Assembly (NCBI GenBank): GCA_945786985.1
Contig: CALZGC010000065.1
Coordinates: 1 to 39,435, forward strand
Source: an uncultured Nitrospirota bacterium
GTDB lineage: Bacteria > CG2-30-53-67
DNA: 39,435 nt
Direction of reading: 5' to 3'
The position numbers were made by a program, and so were the translations under genes. Shown here piece by piece: positions 1 through 7,824 of this stretch (positions within the stretch are counted from its first letter, which is position 1; each line of letters begins with the position of its first letter). The notes under the pieces are model-generated. The model had not been told where the DNA came from. It did no database searches and saw nothing but the letters and a program-made list of their open reading frames with translations.

Positions 1-566
1 GTCTCATTATCACTGGCGGACGCAATGTGCATCCCCTTGAAGTGACCGAGGTCTTGAACCGTCACCCCCTTGTCAGGGACGCAATAGCCTTCGGGGAGGA
101 AGATCGGACATGGGGCGAGCGAGTCGCAGCGGCAGTGGTGCCGAGCACGCCGGGAACTCTGGAACCAATGGACGTGGTGGAATTCTGTCGCCAGGAGCTG
201 GCGCCGCACAAAGTCCCGGCCCGGGTCTATTTGCTGCCGCATCTGCCCCGGACTGCCTCGGGTAAGATCGTGGTGAACAAAGTAAGAGAGTTGGTCCAGC
301 GCCAGCAACCCGGATGGGACGGAGCCCACGGGGAGCTGCTTCATCGGCTTTACGCGGTGGCCTCACACTGTTTCAGTATTCCCATCATTGAATTGGGACC
401 CGGTTCGACTCCCGAGATGACCCCAGGATGGGATTCATTGGCCCACCTGGCCTTTGTCGTCGCATTGGAAGAAACCTTCGGGGTCCGTCTTGCTCCCCGG
501 GAGATTATTGCGCTTGTCTCGCTTGCGGAAGCTGAACGTATTCTGGGTCAAAAAGTATCGGCCTGA
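1..566 (+). CDS. C-terminal part of an AMP-forming acyl/aminoacyl ligase fused to an acyl-carrier domain (5' end outside window)
   Basis: The reading frame is open from base 3, so the gene starts upstream of the window. The first residues read ITGGRNVHPLEV, the hinge motif of AMP-forming ligases (ANL superfamily) just before their C-terminal subdomain. PRTASGKI follows, carrying the catalytic lysine that drives adenylation. The last ~75 residues form a carrier-protein domain with GWDSL, whose serine is the expected phosphopantetheine site. Ligase and carrier are therefore on one chain, as if DltA and DltC were fused. The downstream SGNH and MBOAT genes suggest that the loaded acyl or aminoacyl group is passed to a membrane O-acyltransferase. 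The substrate cannot be read here because the specificity pocket lies upstream. Family assignment is secure. The Dlt-like role is inferred from context. Confidence 0.85.
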   Translation, partial: LIITGGRNVHPLEVTEVLNRHPLVRDAIAFGEEDRTWGERVAAAVVPSTPGTLEPMDVVEFCRQELAPHKVPARVYLLPHLPRTASGKIVVNKVRELVQRQQPGWDGAHGELLHRLYAVASHCFSIPIIELGPGSTPEMTPGWDSLAHLAFVVALEETFGVRLAPREIIALVSLAEAERILGQKVSA

Positions 567-573
567 AACAGGG

Positions 574-1485
574 GTGCCCCGGAAGCCCTTTCCATCCCCA
601 CCGCTGTGGGTGTGGCTGGTTGTACTGGCCGTCCTGGTTGGACTCTATGTTGCGGCTCTTCCGGCGCTCCACACCTTCCAAAGCGTCCCCCAAGAAGACT
701 TCGTCCGGGTCAACAGTCAGAGAATCCGTCACTTCTCTCAAACCCGTGAGCCGGGAATGCTGTCAACTTACCGCGTGATTGCTCTCGGGAATTCTCTTCT
801 TTACCGCGCCACTTTTCTCGACAGCCGCATGGAGACATTGGCGGAAGAACGGGGATTGTCCTGCCTGCGATTTCTTCGTGTGACTCGGGCCGTCGGCCGC
901 CTGTCACATTTCGAACCGCTGCGAGATGAGATCATGGATGCCCGGCCAGACCTGCTGGTCATCCAAACTGACCTGCTCCTTACGGAGCATTCGCTGGCCA
1001 GAGTTTACCCTCAGTTTCTGCGCTTCTGGATAGGACGTCAAATGGATTCCCTCAAGGGGCCGCGTCGGCCCTATCCCAACGCGAACCTCCAACCCGACGA
1101 AGAAACGCCGCGCCAGTGGCGCCAGGATCGTGCAGCCTTTGGGCAGTTCGCTCGGTTTTTCAAAAGGCAACGCAGGAAGGGTTGGATCGACCCGGACCGA
1201 CTGGCGGCTTGGATCGACAAAGCCCTCCGAGAGGGCGTGACCGTCCTCCTGCTTGAAACGCCCCGCTCCGTCCCCGTGCATACACTGATAGAACAGAGTG
1301 CTGTCAAAAGAGTTCAAGAGCCCCTTCCCAAACAATGGGAAACTATCGTTCTCTCCTATCCGGTGCCTCTGCCGCTTACATACTTCACGGACTTTACGCA
1401 CCTGAACGCGCGAGGCCGTGATATTTATTCCGACTGGCTGCTCGACGCGCTGAAGAGCTTCCATCACGAGGCAGGCGCTTCATGA
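574..1485 (+). CDS. Membrane-anchored SGNH-hydrolase-like protein (DltD/AlgX-type partner of the MBOAT)
   Basis: About 303 residues. There is a short basic N-terminus, one membrane segment at about residues 11-31, and then a soluble domain placed outside the membrane. LGNSLLY (residues 71-77) resembles SGNH block I. Near the C-terminus DFTHLNARG supplies the Asp-x-x-His pair (about D273 and H276) of block V. Proteins of this shape work with MBOAT acyltransferases, for example DltD with DltB and AlgJ/AlgX with AlgI, to move acyl groups onto surface polymers. The start is uncertain. The frame stays open back to a TTG at 454 inside the ligase gene, but GTG 574 lies 7 bases after the ligase stop and leaves the membrane segment N-terminal. 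No good ribosome site is visible. The 3' end overlaps the next gene in an ATGA. Confidence 0.75.
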   Translation: MPRKPFPSPPLWVWLVVLAVLVGLYVAALPALHTFQSVPQEDFVRVNSQRIRHFSQTREPGMLSTYRVIALGNSLLYRATFLDSRMETLAEERGLSCLRFLRVTRAVGRLSHFEPLRDEIMDARPDLLVIQTDLLLTEHSLARVYPQFLRFWIGRQMDSLKGPRRPYPNANLQPDEETPRQWRQDRAAFGQFARFFKRQRRKGWIDPDRLAAWIDKALREGVTVLLLETPRSVPVHTLIEQSAVKRVQEPLPKQWETIVLSYPVPLPLTYFTDFTHLNARGRDIYSDWLLDALKSFHHEAGAS

Positions 1486-2627
1486 ATCAGGCAACTTCAA
1501 TGTTTCTGATCTGGATCGCTCTGTCCACCGTTATCGTCTGGAGCCTTCCCCGGCTGTGGCAACCCTGGATCGTCACCATGATCACGGTGGGATTTCTCGG
1601 GTGGTTCTCACCGGTGTCTCTTGCGTTGCTGCTTGGCCTCGGAGTTGCCTGCTTTGTGACGACGGGAAAGCAAACACAGAACCGCTGGGCGTTCGCGGCA
1701 AATGTGGCCGTGCTCATATTGGCTCTCGTCTGGTTTCGCGTCGGCAGCAGCCTGCAACCTGATGATCCCATATTCACGTTGGTTCCTCTGGGGTTTTCCT
1801 ATTATGCACTCAGACTCCTGCATTATCTCTTCGACCGATGGAACGGGATTCTTTCACCTGCTGAGCCGCGGGCGTTCTTCTCTTACCTCTTCTTCCTGCC
1901 CACCCTGTTGGCGGGGCCCATCAACCGTTTTCAGGAACATGACCGAAACCTGAGACGGCGTCGATGGGATACACAGAATCTATCCCACGGCCTTGAGCGG
2001 ATTCTCTATGGATACGCCAAAATCGTTATCCTGGGGAATTACCTCGTCACCTTGAAGCTCCAACACCTGATCCAAGAGCTTGGCGATGCATCTCCGGCAA
2101 CTGCGGCTTATCTGGACTGTTGTCGCTACGGCTTGAATCTCTATTTTCAGTTTGCCGGCTATTCCGACATTGCCATAGGCTTCGCGCTGTTGCTGGGGTT
2201 CCGTATCGCCGAGAATTTTGATTTTCCGTTCCTGGCACAAAATATCAACGACTTCTGGCGGCGCTGGCACATTTCCCTTTCGGCATGGTGCCGCGACTAC
2301 GTTTACATCCCTGTTGTCTCCTGGACCCGAAATCCGAGATTGGGGGTACTGCTCTCCATGCTTGTGTTGGGGCTGTGGCACGAACTCTCGTGGCGCTATC
2401 TCCTGTGGGGGGTCTACCATGGAGCCGGCATTGCCGTCTGGCAGCACTGGCAGACATGGAAGGAGCGGTTCACTTTTGCGCCGGGACGGGCAGCGCGACT
2501 CTGGATGGCCACGCTATCCTGGGCGGCAACGATGCATTTCGTTCTCTTCAGTTTTGCCCTCACCAAGGAGCCCGATCTCAGCTCCGCTCTACAAGTGTAC
2601 GAGACGCTTTTCTTTGGATGGAGGTAA
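1482..2627 (+). CDS. MBOAT family membrane-bound O-acyltransferase (AlgI/DltB-like)
   Basis: A 381-residue polytopic membrane protein, close to the usual 380-480 residues of AlgI/DltB proteins. NINDFWRRWHISLSAWCRDYV around residue 255-275 and LGLWHELSWRYLLWGVYHG around 297-315 are the MBOAT signatures. The latter holds the invariant histidine of the reaction channel (H300). Such enzymes pass an acyl or aminoacyl group across the membrane from a cytoplasmic thioester donor to a hydroxyl on an extracytoplasmic polymer. The ATG overlaps the upstream stop by four bases, which indicates translational coupling with the SGNH partner. The fused ligase-carrier upstream is the likely donor and the small peptide downstream a likely accessory. 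The acceptor polymer is unknown. Confidence 0.9.
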   Translation: MNQATSMFLIWIALSTVIVWSLPRLWQPWIVTMITVGFLGWFSPVSLALLLGLGVACFVTTGKQTQNRWAFAANVAVLILALVWFRVGSSLQPDDPIFTLVPLGFSYYALRLLHYLFDRWNGILSPAEPRAFFSYLFFLPTLLAGPINRFQEHDRNLRRRRWDTQNLSHGLERILYGYAKIVILGNYLVTLKLQHLIQELGDASPATAAYLDCCRYGLNLYFQFAGYSDIAIGFALLLGFRIAENFDFPFLAQNINDFWRRWHISLSAWCRDYVYIPVVSWTRNPRLGVLLSMLVLGLWHELSWRYLLWGVYHGAGIAVWQHWQTWKERFTFAPGRAARLWMATLSWAATMHFVLFSFALTKEPDLSSALQVYETLFFGWR

Positions 2628-2633
2628 CAGGAT

Positions 2634-2771
2634 ATGTATGCCTTTCTGAGAAGCTTTGTGCCACCGGCGGCGGCAAACGCATTGATGATCGTTTGGTATG
2701 TTCTGCTGATCATGTTGATTGTTGCCTTGTCGCCCGCCCCGCCCGGTGAGTTCCGGTACGGCAATATCTGA
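2634..2771 (+). CDS. 45-residue single-span membrane peptide, DltX-like
   Basis: A short frame (ATG 2634, stop TGA 2769-2771) six bases after the MBOAT stop. It has a strong ribosome site, GGAGGT at 2620-2625, 8 bases from the start. The peptide has a short N-terminal segment, a strongly hydrophobic stretch from about residue 16 to 33 (ALMIVWYVLLIMLIVALS) and a C-terminal tail ending GEFRYGNI. DltX peptides of D-alanylation operons share this plan: about 50 residues, one membrane span and an aromatic FxYNxF-like C-terminus that acts in acyl transfer with DltB and DltD. The tail here is similar but not identical, so the assignment rests on size, position, topology and tail. It could instead be an unrelated small membrane protein. 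Confidence 0.65.
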   Translation: MYAFLRSFVPPAAANALMIVWYVLLIMLIVALSPAPPGEFRYGNI

Positions 2772-2805
2772 GGGAACAGAAACCTGTGGATGTTCCCTGC
2801 CTTGT

Positions 2806-2834
2806 TTGACAAGCCTGTCGGGGCATTCTATAGT
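2806..2834 (+). promoter_or_regulatory. Consensus sigma-70 promoter before the CCA-adding enzyme gene
   Basis: TTGACA at 2806-2811 and TATAGT at 2829-2834 are separated by exactly 17 bases. The expected transcription start, about 7 bases after the -10 box, falls on or next to ATG 2841. The message may thus be leaderless or nearly so, and no ribosome site is visible before ATG 2841. The promoter makes this gene independent of the acylation cassette upstream. Confidence 0.75.
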
Positions 2835-2840
2835 ACGCCC

Positions 2841-5495
2841 ATGGACGTGGTGACAACTCATGTCAATGCCGATTTCGACTGCCTCGCCTCAATGGTGGCC
2901 GCGAAGAAGTTCTACCCCGAGGCGAAGCTGGTCTTTCCGGGGGCCCAGGAACAGAGCCTGCGCCAGTTCTTCCTCCACGCCGCGGGCTACACGCTGGAAT
3001 TCGAGCGGCTGAAAAACGTGCCCCTCGAGAAAGTCACCCGCCTGATCCTGGTCGACACCAACTCTTCTTCGCGGATTGGCAGGTTTGCCGAACTGATCGG
3101 CAAGCCGGGGGTGACCATCCACGTCTATGACCACCACCCGGTGACTCCGGGCGATATCCCGGCGGACCACGCGGTCATCCGCGACCGGGGATCGACCACA
3201 ACCATCTTTGTGGAATTGATCCGAGAGCAGGGCCTGAGCCTGAGCCCGCTGGAGGCCACCATCATGGCCCTCGGCATCTACGAGGACACAGGCTCTCTCA
3301 CCTTCGCCTCCACCCGCAAGGAGGACCTGGAGGCGGCAGCGTACCTTCTCGAACAGGGGGCCGATCTGAACATGGTCTCCGATTTTGTAACACGCGAGCT
3401 TACGGCCGAACAGATCTCCCTACTGAACGATCTGATTCATTCGGCCAAGACGTACGTCATCAAGGGGATCCCCATTGTTCTGGCCACCTCTTCCACGGAG
3501 AAATACATCGGTGATCTTGCGGTGCTGGTCCACAAGCTGCGGGACATGGACAACATCAATGCCCTCTTTGTGCTCGTGCGGATGGAGGACCGGGTCCATG
3601 TCATCGCACGTTCGCGGCTCCCCGAAGTCAACGCGGGCGAGATCCTGAGCGAAATGCACGGCGGCGGACACCCCTCGGCGGCGTCGGCCACCGTCAAGGA
3701 CAGACCCCTGCTCCACGTTCAAGAGGCACTGCTCCGGATCCTGAGAAAGCACATTCTCCCTGTCCGACGTGCCGAGGAGATCATGACGGCGCCCGTCATC
3801 ACGATTGAGGGAAGCTGCAGTCTCGGGGAAGCATCGGAAATGATGACGCGCTACAATGTGAATGCGCTTCCGGTGATAGACAAGGACAAATATGCCGGTG
3901 TCGTGACGCGGGAAATCGTTCAGAAGGGGATCTTCCATGAGCTCCATCAGGCGTCGGTCCGGGAGTATATGAGCACCGACCTGAGCACCGCGGATGCCGC
4001 AACCTCCCTCTTTGCCATTGAAGAGACGATGATCGGCAAGAACCAGCGCCTCATGCCCGTTCTGGACGGCGAGCGCCTTACCGGAGCAATCACCCGGACC
4101 GATCTGCTGATGGCCTTGCACGAAGATATCCGCAAGAAGCCCCGGGCTTTGCACGATTTCGGCGACGATGACGAATACCTCTTCAGCAAGAACCTACGCA
4201 AGCTTATGCAGGAGCGCATTCCGTCGCGTGTGCTCCGCACCCTGCGCAAACTTGGCGAGGTTGCCGATGCGCTGGGATATTCGGCCTACGTGGTCGGCGG
4301 GTTCGTCCGGGACCTGTTGCTCGGCATCGAGAATCTGGATATCGATGTGGTGGTCAAGGGAGACGGCATCCGGCTGGCCGCCGCGTTTGCGAAGGAGGTC
4401 CAGGGCCGGATGAAGAGCCACGTCCGTTTCGGCACGGCCGTGGTCATTCTGCCCGACGGCTTCCGGATCGATATTGCCACGGCACGGACCGAATATTATG
4501 AGTATCCCGCAGCCCTGCCCACGGTGGAGATGAGCTCCGTCAAGAAAGACCTCTATCGGCGGGACTTCACCATCAATACATTGATCATTCAGCTCAACGG
4601 CAAGGATTTCGGACGCCTCATCGACTTCTTCGGCGGTCAGCGTGATCTCAAGGACCGGGCGATCCGCATTCTGCACAACATGAGCTTTGTGGAGGACCCC
4701 ACCCGTGCATTTCGGGCCATCCGGTTTGAGACCCGCTTTGACTTCACCATCGGCCAGCACACCGCCAACCTGATTCGAAGCGCCGTCCGGATGAGTCTTT
4801 TCCAGAGGCTATCGGGCAAACGCCTTTATGTGGAGCTGAAGTATCTCTTTCGGGAAGAGGACCCTTACCCGTCCGTCAAACGGCTGGCATCGTTTGAGCT
4901 GCTCCAGTACATCCATCCCGGCCTGACCCTGCAGCGAAACACGGAACGGATTTTCTCCGCCATCAAGAGGGTTCTGGCCTGGTTTCAGCTTCTCTTTCTG
5001 GACATCGAGATCAAGCCGCACCTGGTCTATCTCATGGGGCTTCTGCTGCCCCTCAAGGGCAAAGAGATCGCCGACGTGGAAGCCCGGCTCGATTTGGGCC
5101 GGGATTCCCTGACAGGATACCTCATCGGTACTGATCAGTTTCTCGAAATCCTCAACCGCTTCAAGAACAGGCGAAAGATCTTCCCCAGCGAGATCTACCG
5201 GACTCTCTCCACCGTCCCCACGGAGACGATCCTGCTGATGATGGCCGCCACCCCGTCGCAGATTGCCACCAAGCGGTTTTCCTATTACCTGACTAGCCTG
5301 CGGTCGGTGGAGCCCGAGCTGACAGGACGGGAGATCCGAGCCTTCGGCTTCAAGCCGGGCCCCATCTACAGGGAGATTCTGGACCGTCTCCGGGACGCCC
5401 GGCTCGACGGAAAGGTCAGGAACAAGGAGGAAGAGATCCGCATGCTTCAGTATGAGTTCAAGAAACACTCTATGGTGAAGGGAGGAAAAGGATGA
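2841..5495 (+). CDS. tRNA CCA/poly(A) nucleotidyltransferase with N-terminal DHH and CBS domains
   Basis: About 884 residues in four parts. The DHH phosphoesterase-like domain (about 1-150) carries DHH at 97-99. A DHHA1-like domain follows, with HGGGHPSAASA near 273-283. A pair of CBS domains spans about 310-425. The C-terminal class II nucleotidyltransferase has GGFVRD at 486-491, the metal-binding pair D500/D502, RRDFTIN near 573 and DPTRAFRAIRF near 619. Related enzymes in Deltaproteobacteria and Aquificae add C or A residues to tRNA 3' ends. The DHH part resembles oligonucleotide phosphatases and CBS pairs usually sense adenine nucleotides. ATG 2841 was chosen over ATG 2790 because family members begin at this DVVTTHxNADFD segment and a consensus promoter lies between the two. 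The stop overlaps the next gene in an ATGA. Whether it adds A, CC or CCA is not readable. Confidence 0.9.
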   Translation: MDVVTTHVNADFDCLASMVAAKKFYPEAKLVFPGAQEQSLRQFFLHAAGYTLEFERLKNVPLEKVTRLILVDTNSSSRIGRFAELIGKPGVTIHVYDHHPVTPGDIPADHAVIRDRGSTTTIFVELIREQGLSLSPLEATIMALGIYEDTGSLTFASTRKEDLEAAAYLLEQGADLNMVSDFVTRELTAEQISLLNDLIHSAKTYVIKGIPIVLATSSTEKYIGDLAVLVHKLRDMDNINALFVLVRMEDRVHVIARSRLPEVNAGEILSEMHGGGHPSAASATVKDRPLLHVQEALLRILRKHILPVRRAEEIMTAPVITIEGSCSLGEASEMMTRYNVNALPVIDKDKYAGVVTREIVQKGIFHELHQASVREYMSTDLSTADAATSLFAIEETMIGKNQRLMPVLDGERLTGAITRTDLLMALHEDIRKKPRALHDFGDDDEYLFSKNLRKLMQERIPSRVLRTLRKLGEVADALGYSAYVVGGFVRDLLLGIENLDIDVVVKGDGIRLAAAFAKEVQGRMKSHVRFGTAVVILPDGFRIDIATARTEYYEYPAALPTVEMSSVKKDLYRRDFTINTLIIQLNGKDFGRLIDFFGGQRDLKDRAIRILHNMSFVEDPTRAFRAIRFETRFDFTIGQHTANLIRSAVRMSLFQRLSGKRLYVELKYLFREEDPYPSVKRLASFELLQYIHPGLTLQRNTERIFSAIKRVLAWFQLLFLDIEIKPHLVYLMGLLLPLKGKEIADVEARLDLGRDSLTGYLIGTDQFLEILNRFKNRRKIFPSEIYRTLSTVPTETILLMMAATPSQIATKRFSYYLTSLRSVEPELTGREIRAFGFKPGPIYREILDRLRDARLDGKVRNKEEEIRMLQYEFKKHSMVKGGKG

Positions 5496-5980
5496 ACGTG
5501 TCCACCGTTTCGCTGGAGATTCCCGAGGGGTGCAACATCATCCTCGGCCAGACGCACTTCATCAAGACCGTGGAGGATCTCTACGAGATCATGACGGGAC
5601 AGGTGCCTGGTGCGAAATTCGGGCTGGCCTTCTGCGAGGCCTCGGGTCCCTGCCTGATCCGCCATGACGGCAATGATGCGGCTCTCGTGGAGGGGGCGGT
5701 TCGCAACATGGAAAAGGTGGCGGCAGGCCACAGCTTCATCATCATGATGCAAGAGGCTTTCCCCATCAACGTCCTGAACGCCGTCAAGCAATGTCCCGAA
5801 GTCTGCCGGATCTTCTGCGCCACAGCCAATCCGGTGCAGGCCGTGATCGGCGAAACCGATCAGGGGCGAGGCATTCTCGGCGTCATCGACGGCTTTTCGC
5901 CAAAGGGTGTCGAGCAGGAGAAGGACAAAGCCCATCGCCTGGAGTTCTTGAGAAAGATTGGGTACAAGAGAGGTGGTTAG
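5492..5980 (+). CDS. Adenosine-specific kinase family protein
   Basis: 162 residues, the full length of the small adenosine-specific kinase family, first characterised from the archaeon Pyrobaculum aerophilum. Family-like segments are LGQTHFIKTVEDLYE near residue 18, GAKFGLAFCEASG near 40, GHSFIIMMQEAFPINVLNA near 78 and the C-terminal GRGILGVIDGFSPKGVE near 124. It is translationally coupled to the CCA-adding gene (ATGA at 5492-5495). A pairing with a tRNA 3'-end enzyme could reflect shared adenine-nucleotide metabolism, but that is inference. The biochemical assignment of the family comes from few members, so the true substrate here is open. Confidence 0.8.
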   Translation: MNVSTVSLEIPEGCNIILGQTHFIKTVEDLYEIMTGQVPGAKFGLAFCEASGPCLIRHDGNDAALVEGAVRNMEKVAAGHSFIIMMQEAFPINVLNAVKQCPEVCRIFCATANPVQAVIGETDQGRGILGVIDGFSPKGVEQEKDKAHRLEFLRKIGYKRGG

Positions 5981-6045
5981 GCCTCCGGCGCCTTTAGCTC
6001 AAAGAGGTACGCGAACGGACCATCCACCAGTGGGAAGATTCTGCT

Positions 6046-6432
6046 ATGCTCAAACTGATCGCGCTACTGGCAGGCGGTGCCCTGGGGACCGTGCTACGCT
6101 ATATCGTCTCTGGGCTGACTTACCGTGTCTTCGTCGGCGTATTTCCGTGGGGGACCTTGGTCGTCAATCTCATCGGGTCTTTCCTGATCGGCTGCCTCTG
6201 GGGCCTCTTTGAAATCAAGGCCGTTTCCCCCCATACCCGGGCCTTTGTTTTTATGGGACTCCTCGGCGGATTCACAACCTTTTCCACCTATACCCTGGAG
6301 ACGTTGAATCTACTCAGGGAGGGGGAAGCAAAACTGGCCCTGATCAACATCGCGGCGAGCAATGTCCTGGGCCTTGCGCTGGTGATCGCCGGGTTCGCCG
6401 TGTCGAAACTGATCCTGAGCGCGGTTCGTTAG
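6046..6432 (+). CDS. crcB: CrcB/Fluc fluoride ion channel
   Basis: 128 residues with four predicted membrane spans, the standard size for one subunit of the dual-topology Fluc dimer that lets fluoride leave the cytoplasm. LAGGALGTVLRY at residues 8-19, VVNLIGSFLIG near 43-53 and GLLGGFTTFSTYTLE near 72-86 are the family motifs, including the asparagine and the phenylalanine/threonine pore track. A DUF190 gene follows, a pairing frequent in bacteria. The 65 bases upstream show no fluoride-riboswitch core and no clear promoter, so transcription may come from the upstream operon. Confidence 0.93.
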   Translation: MLKLIALLAGGALGTVLRYIVSGLTYRVFVGVFPWGTLVVNLIGSFLIGCLWGLFEIKAVSPHTRAFVFMGLLGGFTTFSTYTLETLNLLREGEAKLALINIAASNVLGLALVIAGFAVSKLILSAVR

Positions 6433-6457
6433 CCCGCATATGACGTGAGGGGTGACT

Positions 6458-6799
6458 ATGAAACTTCCAGAACAGGGAACGCTGCTGAGAATTTTCGTCG
6501 GGGAGACGGACACCTACAAGGGAACGGCCCTTTACGAAGCCATTGTGCTGAAGGCCCGGGAGCTCAACCTGGCCGGCGCCACGGTGATCCGGGGCATCAT
6601 GGGCTATGGGGCCCACAGCCGCATTCATTCGGCAAAGCTCCTGCGGCTCTCCGAGGACCTGCCCATCGTCATCGAGATTGTCGACTGCGACGAGAAGATC
6701 AATGCCCTGCTCCCCTTCCTGGATGAGACGGTGAAAGAAGGTTTGATCACCATGGAGAAGGTCCGGATTATCAAATACCGTCACAAGAAGAACCCCTGA
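6458..6799 (+). CDS. DUF190 family protein (PII-like fold)
   Basis: 113 residues counted from ATG 6458, which has GAGGGG at 6447-6452 five bases upstream. The GTG at 6452 is too close to that site. LLRIFVGETDTYKGTALYEAIV near residues 9-30, ATVIRGIMGYG and the end of the chain LITMEKVRIIKY match DUF190, small proteins with a PII/GlnB-like fold that commonly follow crcB. The gene lies 25 bases after crcB and is probably cotranscribed with it. The family's ligand is not known to me. A role in sensing or modulating fluoride export is suggested only by neighbourhood. Confidence 0.88.
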   Translation: MKLPEQGTLLRIFVGETDTYKGTALYEAIVLKARELNLAGATVIRGIMGYGAHSRIHSAKLLRLSEDLPIVIEIVDCDEKINALLPFLDETVKEGLITMEKVRIIKYRHKKNP

Positions 6800-6969
6800 G
6801 CGCTGAAGCCACCGAAGGTGCGTATAGGGAAGGACGGCTCTGCTGCCATTCCACAAAGCATAATTACACATTTAAAACAAATGCTTACAAGGAATGCCTG
6901 ACCTGAAACTTCAGGGGAAAATGTTGATTCTGATGCGCGTCAAAGAGACGGCGGGGAGGGAAACCACAC

Positions 6970-7308
6970 TTACTCGAGGATGTCGATCACCTCCCTGAGT
7001 TCGGCCTTGGCCTGCTCCAGGGTTGCCTGAAGACCGGGTTTTCCCGTCGCCAGATCGGCCAACCCATGCTCCTCTTCAATCCGTTTTTTGGCACCGGCGA
7101 TCGTGTATTTCTGCTGATAGAGGAGTTCCTTGATATTGAGGATCAGCAGCACGTCCTTTTTCTTATAGACACGCTGGCCGGCCTTGTTCTTCTTGGGGCG
7201 GAGTGTTTTGAATTCGGTTTCCCAGTAGCGGAGCACGTGAGGCTCCACACCGGTGAGCTTGCTGACTTCTCCGATGCGAAAGAAGAACTTGTTTGGAATC
7301 TTGGTCAT
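6970..7308 (-). CDS. MerR family DNA-binding protein
   Basis: 112 residues. The N-terminal winged helix-turn-helix is clear: FFRIGEVSKLTGVEPHVLRYWETEF at residues 9-33, then RPKKNKAGQRVYKKKDV. After this comes a helical segment with YTIAGAKKRIEE and a short acidic coiled tail. There is no metal-binding cysteine set or drug-binding domain, so it resembles the short MerR proteins that follow ihfA in Deltaproteobacteria. The gene lies 48 bases downstream of ihfA on the same strand and is probably cotranscribed. Its targets are unknown. Confidence 0.88.
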   Translation of the reverse strand: MTKIPNKFFFRIGEVSKLTGVEPHVLRYWETEFKTLRPKKNKAGQRVYKKKDVLLILNIKELLYQQKYTIAGAKKRIEEEHGLADLATGKPGLQATLEQAKAELREVIDILE

Positions 7309-7356
7309 GAAGGAAACCCCCCGAAGGCTCTGACCATGGACATTGCCAACGCCCTG

Positions 7357-7677
7357 TTATTTTACCGCTTCGTCCGTTTCCCAGCTCTCCGAGACTTCCG
7401 AGGCTTTCAGGATATGCTCTTTGAACACCTGACTCGGTTTGAAGGTGACCACCTTACGGGGGGTAATCTCGATCTCCTCACCGGTCTTCGGGTTGCGCCC
7501 CTTGCGGGAGCCCTTGCTTCGGATCACGAAATTCCCAAATCCAGCGATTTTCACCATCTCGCCCCGGCCCAAGGTCTTTTTGATCGTCTCCAGCACGGTT
7601 TCGACCACTTCAGACGATTCCTTCTTGGAGAAACCAACCCTGCTGTAGACTTCCTCCACAATATCCGCCTTGGTCAT
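7357..7677 (-). CDS. ihfA: Integration host factor alpha subunit
   Basis: 106 residues, a little longer than the usual ~95-100 because of an acidic tail after residue 95. The core MTKADIVEEVY...VKIAGFGNFVIRSKGSRKGRNPKTGEE...FKPSQ contains the HU/IHF dimer fold and the RNPKTGE beta-arm that intercalates with proline to bend DNA. A GGAGG site lies about 10 bases before the ATG. HU family members are close relatives. The alpha-subunit assignment is favoured by the N-terminal MTKADIVE start and by the following MerR gene, an arrangement common in Deltaproteobacteria. Confidence 0.9.
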   Translation of the reverse strand: MTKADIVEEVYSRVGFSKKESSEVVETVLETIKKTLGRGEMVKIAGFGNFVIRSKGSRKGRNPKTGEEIEITPRKVVTFKPSQVFKEHILKASEVSESWETDEAVK

Positions 7678-7729
7678 GCCCTAGCCTCCCTTAAACTACG
7701 GTTGGGTTTTTCCCTGAGTGTCTTATAAA

Positions 7730-7759
7730 AAAATACTACAAATACCCTCCTCCGGTCAA
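7730..7759 (-). promoter_or_regulatory. Probable sigma-70 promoter for ihfA-merR
   Basis: Read on the minus strand, TTGACC (7759-7754) and TATTTT (7735-7730) are 18 bases apart in an AT-rich stretch that contrasts with the GC-rich surroundings. The ihfA start is about 50 bases downstream. The gene can therefore be expressed apart from the EF-G2 gene behind it. Confidence 0.55.
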
Positions 7760-7824
7760 GTTTTTTATTTCTTATTAAGCACTTAGGGAAACACACCCGT
7801 TGAGGTCGCGAAAGGACCCGTTCG

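Noticed and set aside
5990-6020. GCGCCTTTAGCTCA-like stretch resembling the 5' end of a tRNA
   Set aside because: No anticodon arm, T-arm or matching 3' acceptor strand follows before crcB begins.
5981-6045. Possible fluoride riboswitch before crcB
   Set aside because: The gap is too short and lacks the conserved pseudoknot core.
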